This document shows positions 8,440 through 17,268 of a DNA stretch of 64,000 nucleotides, piece by piece (the stretch's first letter is position 1; each line of letters starts with the position of its first letter). Location: positions 310,001 to 374,000 of the forward strand of contig NZ_JAFIQX010000007.1 in assembly GCF_017356035.1 (NCBI RefSeq). The letters are read 5' to 3'. This DNA comes from Longitalea luteola (GTDB lineage Bacteria > Bacteroidota > Bacteroidia > Chitinophagales > Chitinophagaceae). A model generated the notes under the pieces. It saw only the letters and a list, made by a program, of their open reading frames with translations. It made no database searches and was not told the origin of the DNA. A program made the translations under genes and the position numbers.

Positions 8440-9345
8440 ATGAAAGGCGAAACATTTGACGTGATCATTGTCGGCGGCAGCTATGCAGGTTTATCTGCAG
8501 CCATGGCATTAGGCAGGAGTTTACGAAAGGTATTGATCATAGATGGGGGAGAACCCTGCAACCGGCAAACTCCACATTCCCATAACTTTATTACGCATGA
8601 CGGGGCAACGCCGGCCGCTATTGCCGCCAAAGCCAAAGAACAGGTGCTGAAATATGAAACGGTCAAATTCATGCAGGGCTTTGCAGTGAGTGCTACCAAA
8701 CATGAGCAGGGATTTGATCTGCAAACGGCCGCCGGCGAGCAGTTTTCTGCCCGCAAATTGTTATTTGCCACCGGTATAAAAGACAAGTTTCCACCAATTC
8801 CCGGCCTTGCCGAATGCTGGGGCATTACAGTTATCCATTGCCCGTATTGCCATGGATATGAAGTACGGCATGAAAAGACCGGTATCCTGGCGAACGGAGA
8901 TATCGGTTATGAGTTTACCAAACTCATTAATAACCTTACCAAAGACCTTACCTTATTTACAAATGGTAAGTCAGGTTTAACTGCCGAGCAGTCGGCCAAA
9001 TTAAGGCAGCGTGATATCCAAATCGTTGAAACGGAGGTGGATTATTTTGAACATACCAATGGCCAACTGAAGCTGGTGCATTTCAAAGATGGATCAACCA
9101 TGGCCATGAAAGCGGTGTATGCGAAACTACCGTTTGTACAGCATTGTGATATACCGGTGCAATTGGGTTGTGCTTTAACCGAAGCCGGTTATATTTCAGT
9201 AGACAACATGTATAAAACCACCGTACCGGGCGTATATGCGGCCGGCGATAATACCATTATGATGCGGGCGGTTTCACAGGCTGTAGCAGCAGGCGGAATG
9301 GCAGGAGCAGCCATTAACAAAGAACTGGTAGACGAATCATTTTAA
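8440..9345 (+). CDS. Thioredoxin-reductase-like NAD(P)/FAD-dependent oxidoreductase with CPYC
   Basis: This 301-residue flavoprotein has an N-terminal FAD motif (VGGSYAGLSAAMALGRS, about residues 11-27), a redox pair in HCPYCHGYE (about residues 132-140) and a C-terminal FAD motif ending GVYAAGDN. The layout is that of low-molecular-weight thioredoxin reductases. However, CPYCHGYE in place of CATC and an atypical second nucleotide loop (LANGDIGYEF instead of GxGxxA) place it nearer the GliT-like dithiol oxidases and ferredoxin/flavin-linked relatives. Cytosolic; no signal peptide. It has its own strong promoter and stands alone between the siderophore receptor and the convergent cheB. Role inferred as redox or disulfide metabolism; the electron donor is uncertain. 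Confidence 0.88.
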   Translation: MKGETFDVIIVGGSYAGLSAAMALGRSLRKVLIIDGGEPCNRQTPHSHNFITHDGATPAAIAAKAKEQVLKYETVKFMQGFAVSATKHEQGFDLQTAAGEQFSARKLLFATGIKDKFPPIPGLAECWGITVIHCPYCHGYEVRHEKTGILANGDIGYEFTKLINNLTKDLTLFTNGKSGLTAEQSAKLRQRDIQIVETEVDYFEHTNGQLKLVHFKDGSTMAMKAVYAKLPFVQHCDIPVQLGCALTEAGYISVDNMYKTTVPGVYAAGDNTIMMRAVSQAVAAGGMAGAAINKELVDESF

Positions 9346-9416
9346 TATCGGATACCAGCCAACCTATTACTAGTGGGGCCGGTGCGCGACGGAGGATCAC
9401 TTACTCATGTAATCTC

Positions 9417-10016
9417 TTACAAGCTGGATGTTCTGGTGGTAACCAGCTGCACGATCTCTTTGCTGATGTCTTGCGGCTCCACAATTTTGTCAACGATATT
9501 GCGGCTGATGGCCTGTTTGGGCATAATATCTATTCCGGCGCTTTCGGGGGTTTGCGCCATGGTATAACCGCCCAGTTGTTTAATGCAGGCCAGTCCCTCG
9601 GCACCATCTATATTGGCGCCGCTTAACAAAATGCCTATTACGCGGCTGGTAAAAGTTTCGGCCACCGATTCAAAGGTAACATCGATGCTGGGCCGGCAGA
9701 AATGCACTTTTTCAGAAGTATCCAAAGAAAAACAATGCTTGTTTTCGATGAGTAAATGGTAGTCGGGAGGTGCTATATAAATGGTTCCGGGAATGATGGC
9801 GTCTTTGTCTTCGACTTCCTTTACCCGGTATTTGGTTTTATGCGCGATCAGCTCTTCGAGAATTGAATCGTTATCGATCTTCCGGTGAACGACAATGATG
9901 ATGACCACCGTTGGCAGCAACGGTAAATTGTTCGCTATTTCGAGGATCACTTCGAGGCTGCCGGCAGAACCGCCGATAACGACAATGGCGCCTGCGGTTA
10001 TTTCATCTTTCTCCAT
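9417..10016 (-). CDS. CheB-type protein-glutamate methylesterase, catalytic domain only (cluster A)
   Basis: This 199-residue protein consists only of the CheB catalytic domain; the receiver domain of enteric CheB is absent. Visible triad: Ser17 in IGGSAGSLE, His44 in VVHRK and Asp137 in LSGANIDGAEG. The family demethylates glutamyl methyl esters, or deamidates Gln, in signalling helices. Its start overlaps the end of cheR by 19 nt, so it is translationally coupled. It is the last gene of the minus-strand operon from 16193, convergent with the flavoprotein gene 71 nt away. With no receiver of its own and no chemoreceptor nearby, its substrate may be the adjacent hybrid kinase (inference). Confidence 0.9.
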   Translation of the reverse strand: MEKDEITAGAIVVIGGSAGSLEVILEIANNLPLLPTVVIIIVVHRKIDNDSILEELIAHKTKYRVKEVEDKDAIIPGTIYIAPPDYHLLIENKHCFSLDTSEKVHFCRPSIDVTFESVAETFTSRVIGILLSGANIDGAEGLACIKQLGGYTMAQTPESAGIDIMPKQAISRNIVDKIVEPQDISKEIVQLVTTRTSSL

Positions 10017-10810
10017 ATTTTTTCTTTGTGCGCAAGCTGTGTGTATTGTGATGCTATGGATGAAAATCGAAGGTTTTCCTTGGAACCAAGGATCAGAAAA
10101 CCCAGTTTTTCCAGGCTGTTATCGAACAGGGTGAGTACTTTATCCTGGAGTATTTTATCGAAGTAAATAAGCACATTCCGGCACAGGATGATCTGAAATT
10201 CATTGAACGATCTGTCAGATACCAGGTTATGGGTAGCCACCACCATTTTTTCCTTGAACCGGTCATGAAATTTGGCCCATTCATATTTTGCCGTGTAATA
10301 GTCAGAGAAATCTTTTTTGCCACCGGAGGCAATGTAATTTTCCGAATATTGTTTCATTTGTGAGAGTGGAAAGAACCCCCGTTTTATATTTTCGATCACC
10401 CTTGGATTTAGGTCGGTTGCGTACAACAGCGATTTATGCAATAAATTGGCTTCTTCCAACATGATAGCCATCGAATATACTTCTTCCCCTGTTGAACAGC
10501 CGGCATGCCAGATGCGGATGAAGGGATGGGTGGCCAGTCCGGGTAAAATTTGTTCCCGGATGGTTTTAAATAATTGTGGATCCCTGAACATCTCAGTGAC
10601 GTTCACCGTTAATTCCTGCACTACATGAACCGTGTAACTGGCATCGCTCTTTATCTTGTATAATAATTCTGCAAAACTGGGTAGCCGGTCAATCACCATC
10701 AATCTGTTCACTCTTCGTTTTAACGAGGCTTTCGCATAATTGCTGAAATCGTAACCATGTTTTTCGAACAGCTCAGCTACAAGTATATTCAGGTCCTCAT
10801 CTTTGATCAT
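9998..10810 (-). CDS. CheR-type protein-glutamate O-methyltransferase (cluster A)
   Basis: The frame is open from 10897, but the ATG at 10810 (MIKDEDLNILVAELFEKHG) starts the family's N-terminal domain and avoids a 47-nt overlap with the kinase, so I choose it; 270 residues. Seen: the N-terminal helical domain (about 1-70) with YDFSNYAKASLKRRV, the SAM-binding loop HAGCSTGEEVYSMAI, the conserved VNVTEMFRDP before it, ATDLNP, and CRNVLIYFDK near the end. CheR uses S-adenosylmethionine to methylate glutamates in signalling coiled coils. It lies 40 nt after the hybrid kinase and overlaps cheB. No C-terminal pentapeptide-receptor or TPR extension is seen. Confidence 0.92.
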   Translation of the reverse strand: MIKDEDLNILVAELFEKHGYDFSNYAKASLKRRVNRLMVIDRLPSFAELLYKIKSDASYTVHVVQELTVNVTEMFRDPQLFKTIREQILPGLATHPFIRIWHAGCSTGEEVYSMAIMLEEANLLHKSLLYATDLNPRVIENIKRGFFPLSQMKQYSENYIASGGKKDFSDYYTAKYEWAKFHDRFKEKMVVATHNLVSDRSFNEFQIILCRNVLIYFDKILQDKVLTLFDNSLEKLGFLILGSKENLRFSSIASQYTQLAHKEKIWRKMK

Positions 10811-10850
10811 AGTTGCTTTTTTGCAGCATGGAACAGGTCCATTGCTATAT

Positions 10851-13800
10851 TTACTGATATAACCACACCCGCAACAGGGAGATAAGCTGATCAACATCTA
10901 CCGGTTTGGTAATATAATCTGAAGCGCCTGCTGCAATACATTTTTCCCGGTCGCCCGTCATGGCTTTGGCAGTAACTGCAATTACAGGTAAGTTACGATA
11001 TTGCGGCATCTGACGCAAACGTTTGGTGGTTTCATAACCATCCAGCTCGGGCATCATCATGTCCATCAATACCATATCGATCTTTGTATTCGCTTCCAGC
11101 TGCCGTAATGCTTCCCTGCCATCTATGGCAGAAATTACATTCATGCCATAGCTCTCCAGCGATTTAGACAGGGAAAAAATGTTCCGCACATCATCATCTA
11201 CCACCAGCACCGTTCTTCCTTTCAGCACTTCGCCGGTCTCAATTTTACGGCTGCGCCGGTAAGCACGTTTCTCCTGCTGGTTTTCTTCTACCAGGTGCAG
11301 GAACAGTGACACTTCGTCCAGAATGCGCTGATAGGAGTGGGCCGTTTTTACAACTATTGAATTGGCATATTGCCTGATCTTCACTTCTTCGCTTTGCGAC
11401 AGGTTCTTTCCGGTGAAAACAATAATGGGAATGTCTTCGAGCCCCTCTGTTTTCTTCACAACATCAAGGGTGTCGTAGGAATTTTGTGCCGGTATGCCCA
11501 TGTCCAGGATCACACAATCGACCTCTTTTTTGTTGAGCGATTTAATGCCTTCATCTACTGAATTCGTTATTTCAGAAGCTACATTGTAGTTGCTTAAAAA
11601 ATAAGCGAGCGCTTTTGCATGCTGGGTGTTCTCTTCAACGATCAACACTTTTTTCGGTTCGCGGTTCAGGGCATTTTCAATTTTTGAGAACATTTCGCCC
11701 AGCTTTTCAAAAGCTACCGGTTTGTTGATAAAATCAACCGCACCTTTCGACAGGCTCCTGGTCTTCACCTGGAAGGCCGACATAATGTGCACCGGTATAT
11801 GACGGGTGCGGTTATCAGCTTTCAATTCATCCATCACCTGCCAGCCGCTCATCACCGGCAGTTGCAGATCGAGCAAAATGCCCAACGGGTTATATTGTTT
11901 GGCCAGGCTAATACCTTCATCGCCCCGCACCGCTACAATGCCTTTATATCCTTTCGTACGCGTATAGTCGAGCAGCGAGCGGGCAAATGCAGTATCGTCT
12001 TCAATGATCAGGATCACTTTATCGCCTGGCTGAATAACAGGCCGGTCATCTTCTGGGGGAGAAGGAATAACCGGCGACACGAACTGGTGATCCCGCTGGC
12101 TGACAGGAGCAGCCACTTTTTCGGTAACTTCTTTATAAACCGGCGCCTCGGGAACGCCTGCCGGTATTTGGATCTTTTTGTCTTTCGCCACTGGCAGCAC
12201 GAGGATGAATTCGCTGCCTTGTCCGGCTTCACTGTTCAGTAAGATTTCGCCATTCAGCAGTTGGGCCAGTTTGCGGCTGATGCTTAATCCGAGGCCGGTA
12301 CCGCCGAATTGCCGGCGCGTACTACCGTCTGCCTGTTGAAAGGCTTCAAAAATAAGGGTCTGTTTTTCTTTGGGAATACCAATGCCGGTGTCTTTTACCG
12401 AGAACCAGCAATCGTTCTCTTTCTTTTTTATGCTCAGTGTTACAGATCCTTTTTTTGTGAACTTGAGGGCATTTGAAATGAGGTTGCGTAAGATCTGGTT
12501 CAACCGCATTTTATCTGTTTCAATGGTGAGCGGCAGATCATCCTCCTGTTCAATAATGAAGTCAATGCCTTTTTCGGAGGCCAGGGGCGAGAACAGGGAA
12601 TTCAGTTCACTTACTACTTCAGGAATACGTACATCAGTATATTCGAGCTCCATTTTACCCGCTTCAATTTTCGACAGGTCGAGGATCTCATCGATCAGCG
12701 TAAGCAATCCCTTGCCGGACGTTTGGATGACATTTGCGTATTCTATCTGGTCGCTGGTTAAATTGCTGCTATGATTGTCGGTTAACAGGCGCGACAAAAG
12801 CAAAATGGAATTAAGCGGTGTTCGCAGTTCGTGCGACATATTCGCCAGGAACTCTGATTTATACCGCGTGCTCTGTGCCAGTTCATCGGCCCGCTGTTGT
12901 ATTTCAAGATTTCTTTCGAGGATCAGTTCATTCTTTTCTTCCAGCAAACGGCTCCGCTCTTCCAGTTCCCGGTTTGCATGCTGCAGCTCTTCCTGCTGTA
13001 CGCGCAGTTCTTCTTCACTGGTTTGCAGTCTTTCGGCCTGTGCTTCCAGTTCGGCATTGATATTTTCCAGTTCGGTATGTTGTGACTGTAATTCCTCGGA
13101 CTGCGCCTGCGTCTCGGCCAGCAGTTCCTGCAGGCGCTGATGATCGCGGGCGCTGTGGATGGCCATGCCGATATTATAACCGGCGTCCCGTAAAAAATTG
13201 AGCTTGATCTTTGAAAAAGGTTCCAGTGACGCGATCTCTATTACACCTTTCAGCCGGCTTTCAAAAAAGACCGGAAGCGCAAGTATAGCCGATGGTTTTA
13301 CAGCCCCGCCTGTATAGTTGACCAGGATCTGAGGTTCCGGAATATTTTCCAGCAGTACCTGCCTGCCCGATTGCGCACACTGACCGGCGATACCTTCGCC
13401 AAACAGGATCTCTGATCTTTCTGCTTTGCTGATGCCAATGCCGGCTGCCAGTTGCAGGCTGTCTTCATCTTTTCGCAGATAAAAGGCGCCCAGGGCAGCA
13501 CCGGTATAATTGGTGATGAAATCAATGACATCAAAGGTGAGAATTTCCAGCTCTTTCTTTCCGATCATGATCTCATTCAATTGCGCAATACCGGCCTGCA
13601 GCCACTGCTGGTCTTTCAGCTCGGTAAAAGATTGCTCCAGCGCCGCCGTCATTTTATTGAGCGAACCGGCTATACCTGCGAGCGCATCATCTCCTGTATC
13701 TTCTACTTTAACAGTATAATTACCTCCGGATACTTCGGTAGCCACCGCATTGATCGTGTTGATCCGCTGTGAGGTCTGCCTGTCTTTTTCCTCTAATGCC

Positions 13801-14435
13801 TGTTGCAGGGCTTCGCGTTTTTGAAAATCATTCAATGTTCTTATAAATGAAATAATAGTTACCAGCAGGCCCAATGCGCAGGCAATCAGGATGAGGGCAG
13901 GGGTGCTGGCTACAAACCGGTTCATGTTCTTTGTTCTCACGTTCAGCAGCGCTTCTTCCCGCTCCTGCATCCGCTTGACGATAGCTCTGATAACATCCAT
14001 GTGACGTTTGCCTTCGACCAGCAAACTGTCGCTGACTGCTTCACCGTTGCGTTTCTTTTTAATCAACAGTTCCAGGTAATTCAGCCGCTTAAGCGCATGC
14101 GTTTGTAAAAGCTCGGCATCTTCCTGTTGCACTATATTGTCAGCGGTAAGCGGCTTAATTTCATTAAGCAGTGTATTCACTCTGCCAAGGGCGCCCTGGT
14201 AGTTGTCGAGGAATTCTTTTTTACCCGTTAACAGGTAACCGCGCTGACCCGTTTCGGCATTGAGCAGATCGGTCATCGCCCTTTGTACTTTTTTCCCTAC
14301 CTCATTGGTGTGACTGACCAGTTTAGCACTGAAGAGTAAGTTGTTGATGCTGATGTAGGACGCTACACCGCTGATGATCAGCAGTAGTAACGAAATGCCA
14401 TAACCAATGATGAGATTGCGCTTGAAAGCATTCAT
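10851..14435 (-). CDS. CHASE3-HAMP-GAF hybrid histidine kinase with three receivers (cluster A)
   Basis: Predicted inner-membrane sensor of 1194 residues. Domains in order: TM1 (about 8-28), a CHASE3 extracytoplasmic sensor (about 40-175, with ETGQRGYLLTG), TM2 (about 178-200), HAMP-like linker (to about 270), GAF (about 285-430), a long Glu/Gln-rich coiled coil (about 432-525), and HisKA with His535 in NMSHELRTPLN. HATPase follows, with KDTGIGIP and GGTGLGLSISRKL, then three receivers (about 805-920, 928-1045, 1070-1190). The first and third receivers carry DD/D/K acid pockets; the middle one begins IVEEN, so its acidic pair is altered and it may be weak. The upstream gene is 30 nt away and cheR follows. 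Its C-terminal two-thirds mirrors the kinase at 29446, whose sensor is different. The ligand is unknown. Confidence 0.93.
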   Translation of the reverse strand: MNAFKRNLIIGYGISLLLLIISGVASYISINNLLFSAKLVSHTNEVGKKVQRAMTDLLNAETGQRGYLLTGKKEFLDNYQGALGRVNTLLNEIKPLTADNIVQQEDAELLQTHALKRLNYLELLIKKKRNGEAVSDSLLVEGKRHMDVIRAIVKRMQEREEALLNVRTKNMNRFVASTPALILIACALGLLVTIISFIRTLNDFQKREALQQALEEKDRQTSQRINTINAVATEVSGGNYTVKVEDTGDDALAGIAGSLNKMTAALEQSFTELKDQQWLQAGIAQLNEIMIGKKELEILTFDVIDFITNYTGAALGAFYLRKDEDSLQLAAGIGISKAERSEILFGEGIAGQCAQSGRQVLLENIPEPQILVNYTGGAVKPSAILALPVFFESRLKGVIEIASLEPFSKIKLNFLRDAGYNIGMAIHSARDHQRLQELLAETQAQSEELQSQHTELENINAELEAQAERLQTSEEELRVQQEELQHANRELEERSRLLEEKNELILERNLEIQQRADELAQSTRYKSEFLANMSHELRTPLNSILLLSRLLTDNHSSNLTSDQIEYANVIQTSGKGLLTLIDEILDLSKIEAGKMELEYTDVRIPEVVSELNSLFSPLASEKGIDFIIEQEDDLPLTIETDKMRLNQILRNLISNALKFTKKGSVTLSIKKKENDCWFSVKDTGIGIPKEKQTLIFEAFQQADGSTRRQFGGTGLGLSISRKLAQLLNGEILLNSEAGQGSEFILVLPVAKDKKIQIPAGVPEAPVYKEVTEKVAAPVSQRDHQFVSPVIPSPPEDDRPVIQPGDKVILIIEDDTAFARSLLDYTRTKGYKGIVAVRGDEGISLAKQYNPLGILLDLQLPVMSGWQVMDELKADNRTRHIPVHIMSAFQVKTRSLSKGAVDFINKPVAFEKLGEMFSKIENALNREPKKVLIVEENTQHAKALAYFLSNYNVASEITNSVDEGIKSLNKKEVDCVILDMGIPAQNSYDTLDVVKKTEGLEDIPIIVFTGKNLSQSEEVKIRQYANSIVVKTAHSYQRILDEVSLFLHLVEENQQEKRAYRRSRKIETGEVLKGRTVLVVDDDVRNIFSLSKSLESYGMNVISAIDGREALRQLEANTKIDMVLMDMMMPELDGYETTKRLRQMPQYRNLPVIAVTAKAMTGDREKCIAAGASDYITKPVDVDQLISLLRVWLYQ

Positions 14436-14465
14436 CTTATTCAGTATGTTTATTGATTATAATCG

Positions 14466-15713
14466 CTATTGCGTATTGTTTGCTTGTTTTATGGGAAGTA
14501 CAATGGTAAAGGTAGCGCCTTCCCCTTCACGGCTATTTACCCCGATCAGTCCATTATGGTTTTCAACAATTTTCTTAACAATGGCCAGCCCAATTCCGGT
14601 TCCCTCGTATTGCGTTTTGCCATGTAAGCGTTGAAAGATGACAAAGATCTTGTCAATATACGATTCATCGAGCCCGATGCCATTATCACTGATATGAATA
14701 CGAATGTACCGGCCCTCGTTCCTGGAGCCGGCGTCGAGCGACAGTTCATCCACAAACTCACTGTAGATCTTTATTTCAGGTGGTACGTCTTTCTTGGAGA
14801 ATTTCAGGGCATTGCTCAGGAAATTCTGGAACAGCTGACGCATTTGTCCGGGTATAGCCTCGATGTCGGGCAGCGTGCAAACGTTTATACTGGCCTGCTT
14901 TTCTTTTACGGTTATTTCCAGGTCGGCCACAGCGTCTTTGATGACCTCATTCAGGTTCACCGTGGTAAATAAGGAAGCGGCCGAGAGCCTTGAATAGCTC
15001 AGCAGCGCATTGATCAAATTCCGCATTCTTTCTGAAGAGGCGATCACCTTGCTTATTTCCTGTTTCGCCTCGGGAATACCGGCCAGGTATTTTTCTTCAA
15101 TGATCTTTATAAAGGTAATGATCTTTCGCAGCGGTTCCTGCAGGTCATGCGAGGCCAGGTACGCATATTGCGCCAGTTCCGCATTCCGGTTCTCCAGGTC
15201 CTTATTCAGTTGTAACAGGTCTTTTGTCCTTTCTTCTACCTTAAATTCCAGCAGAGAATTGATCTGTTCTATCTCCTGTTGCGACTTTTTCCGCATTTCA
15301 ATTTCCTTCCTGAGCGCATCCTCCACCATTTTCAACTCCTTTTTTTGCTGGTAAAGCCGGTTAAAGGTCCTCACCTTCAGCAACAGCAGCTCATTGTCGA
15401 ATGGTTTGGTGATATAGTCTACGCCGCCAGAGTCGTATCCTTTGGCAATAAAACGCTTGTCGATGTTAACGGCCGACAGAAAGATGATCGGAATATCCCT
15501 GGTTTTATTCAATCCCGAAATGGCTTCGGCCACTTCGTATCCATCCATATCGGGCATTTGCACGTCGAGAATGATGACCGAATATTCGTTCTTTAGAATT
15601 TTTTTCAGGGCTTCTTCACCGGAGGAAGCGGTATCAGTTTCATAAGCGTATAATTGCAGCAAAGATTTTAATGAAAACAGGTTTTCATATTTATCGTCAA
15701 CGATAAGGATCAT
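14466..15713 (-). CDS. Receiver-histidine kinase (REC-HisKA-HATPase), cluster A
   Basis: This 415-residue cytosolic protein begins with a receiver (1-118; phospho-acceptor Asp50 in IILDVQMPDMDGYE, Lys in YITKPFD). A coiled linker (about 120-180) with LEFKVEERTKDLLQLN follows, then HisKA with His189 in LASHDLQEPLRKI and an HATPase ending in GTGIGLAIVKKIVENHNG. There is no PAS domain. The receiver-first layout suggests a phosphorelay intermediate whose kinase activity is gated by another kinase, plausibly the hybrid kinase 30 nt downstream. ATG at 15713 gives a receiver that starts at once with ILIVDD. It is preceded 24 nt upstream by a lone receiver gene in the same operon. Confidence 0.92.
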   Translation of the reverse strand: MILIVDDKYENLFSLKSLLQLYAYETDTASSGEEALKKILKNEYSVIILDVQMPDMDGYEVAEAISGLNKTRDIPIIFLSAVNIDKRFIAKGYDSGGVDYITKPFDNELLLLKVRTFNRLYQQKKELKMVEDALRKEIEMRKKSQQEIEQINSLLEFKVEERTKDLLQLNKDLENRNAELAQYAYLASHDLQEPLRKIITFIKIIEEKYLAGIPEAKQEISKVIASSERMRNLINALLSYSRLSAASLFTTVNLNEVIKDAVADLEITVKEKQASINVCTLPDIEAIPGQMRQLFQNFLSNALKFSKKDVPPEIKIYSEFVDELSLDAGSRNEGRYIRIHISDNGIGLDESYIDKIFVIFQRLHGKTQYEGTGIGLAIVKKIVENHNGLIGVNSREGEGATFTIVLPIKQANNTQ

Positions 15714-15737
15714 ACTATCGAATACAAATAAGAGTAA

Positions 15738-16193
15738 CTAACAAACTATAAAACAGCTTATATCTTTTTCCAGTGATTGTAAGGTTGATGGTAATTTGGT
15801 AACAGGTGTGTGTGCAATGGCCGATAAAAGTATTTTCAGCTCCTTTACGCCCCATGGCTTGGTGATAAAACACATGGCCCCCAGCATCATGGTTTCTTCA
15901 ATATCCGAAGATTGGGAGGAAGTGGTATACATCAGCACAGGAATATGTTTGAGTTTCTCATGTTGTTTAATGATCTTCAAACATTCTTTGCCATCCATGC
16001 GCGGCATGTTGATGTCGAGAAATATAAGAGAAGGTAATTGATTGATATTTGCAGTAAGAAAGTCAATGGCTGCCTTGCCATTGTTGGCAGAATAAAACTG
16101 TATTTTCTCATCTACCTTTTTCAGGCTTTCCTGAAAAATAATAATATCATCGATGTCATCATCGACGAGTAAAAAGCTACGGGGCTGAGTCAT
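15738..16193 (-). CDS. Single-domain response regulator (cluster A, first gene)
   Basis: This 151-residue protein is a single receiver domain with no output domain. Seen: LLVDDDIDD (acidic pocket), LIFLDINMPRMDG (phospho-acceptor Asp), YTTSS (Thr/Ser switch) and ITKPWG (Lys). It is close in type to Rcp1-like regulators that pair with phytochrome-style kinases. First gene of the minus-strand signalling operon, with 310 nt of non-coding DNA upstream. Probably shuttles phosphate among the kinases of the cluster (inference). Confidence 0.92.
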   Translation of the reverse strand: MTQPRSFLLVDDDIDDIIIFQESLKKVDEKIQFYSANNGKAAIDFLTANINQLPSLIFLDINMPRMDGKECLKIIKQHEKLKHIPVLMYTTSSQSSDIEETMMLGAMCFITKPWGVKELKILLSAIAHTPVTKLPSTLQSLEKDISCFIVC

Positions 16194-16503
16194 AGTATGA
16201 GCGATTCCTGTGTTTATAAAGAATATTTATTATTTGTACCTGGATGTGCTATCCCTCACATTATTATTTTTCCCATTAAGTCGTGAATGCAAGCATAGGA
16301 AAAATACGTGCAATCTACAGACCACAGTATATCGGGTAAAAAAATCCACAAAAACAAAGGTTTTTCCTGCGGAATTGTTCTCTATATGATTCTTTTTCAA
16401 AATCTTTGCAGCATCAGGTAGTGTTATCGAGATCTGCTGTACAGGCATATCCTGAAAAGAAAAACTATATTGAAAAAAAACCCAATAATAGCTCTTATTC
16501 CCT
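16194..16503. other. Divergent intergenic region between cluster A and sanA-like gene
   Basis: About 310 nt, AT-rich, between two divergently transcribed genes, so it should carry both promoters. I see no complete TAnnTTTG element on either strand and no gene. Confidence 0.4.
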
Positions 16504-17154
16504 ATGCGTAAAAACCGTAAACGAATTCTACTGTACAGCCTGCTGGCATTGATTCCCGTTTGCTTAGTTACCATTGTTCTTTGCAACAGAATTATCAGCG
16601 ACACGGCAAAGGGTAAGTTATATACCGATATAAAAACGATCCCTTTTAATAAAACAGGTTTGCTCTTGGGAACGTCCAAACTCCTGGCGTCGGGTTATCC
16701 CAATCTGTACTACAATTACCGCATTGAGGCAGCTGTACAGTTGTTGAGAGCAGGCAAAATCAAATACCTGGTCATCAGCGGCGATAACAGCCGGAAAGAA
16801 TACAGCGAACCGGAAGATATGCGGGCCGATCTGATCGCACAAGGCATCGATTCAAGTGTTATATTTCTCGATTATGCCGGTTTCCGCACCTTTGATTCTA
16901 TTGTGCGTTTAAAAGAGATCTTCAGCCAGCAGTCCATAACCGTCATTTCCCAACAGTTCCATAACGAACGCGCCCTGTACATGGCTTCCAGGGAAGGCAT
17001 CAAAGCCGTTGGCTTTAATGCAACCGATGTAAACGCCCGGCAGGGCATGCGCGTGCAGCTTCGTGAAAAACTTGCCCGCGTAAAAGTGTTTGTTGATTAC
17101 TGGTTTGGTACAAAGCCGAAGTTCCTGGGCGATAAAGTGAATATTCCTGCCTGA
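16504..17154 (+). CDS. SanA/YdcF-like (DUF218) membrane-anchored protein
   Basis: This 216-residue protein has an N-terminal signal-anchor (about 8-28, ILLYSLLALIPVCLVTIVL) and a DUF218 domain outside the membrane. Seen: LLLGTSKLLASG near residue 52, NYRIEAAVQLLRAGKIKYLVISGDN (segments of the YdcF Rossmann-like fold), MRADLIAQGI, SQQFHNERALYMA and a C-terminal VDYWFGTKPKFLG. The family includes SanA, which affects envelope permeability to vancomycin; its reaction is not settled. It stands alone, followed 114 nt later by the PUL regulator. Confidence 0.88.
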   Translation: MRKNRKRILLYSLLALIPVCLVTIVLCNRIISDTAKGKLYTDIKTIPFNKTGLLLGTSKLLASGYPNLYYNYRIEAAVQLLRAGKIKYLVISGDNSRKEYSEPEDMRADLIAQGIDSSVIFLDYAGFRTFDSIVRLKEIFSQQSITVISQQFHNERALYMASREGIKAVGFNATDVNARQGMRVQLREKLARVKVFVDYWFGTKPKFLGDKVNIPA

Positions 17155-17268
17155 CGTAGATATTACAGGTGTGTCAGTTTCAACGAGTGCACAGTGTTGT
17201 CATGTTAACAAATATTACCTTTCAAATGCTTTCAATGCAGGTGTTCTTTTATTATAATTGCCACCGGA

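Noticed and set aside
12775-13140. Ser/Cys-rich plus-strand frame
   Set aside because: Antisense translation of the Glu/Gln coiled coil of the kinase gives Ser/Leu/Phe-rich sequence; no independent support.
9417-16193. Classical chemotaxis operon
   Set aside because: CheR and CheB are present, but there is no CheA, CheW, chemoreceptor or motility gene, and the kinases are of HisKA hybrid type.
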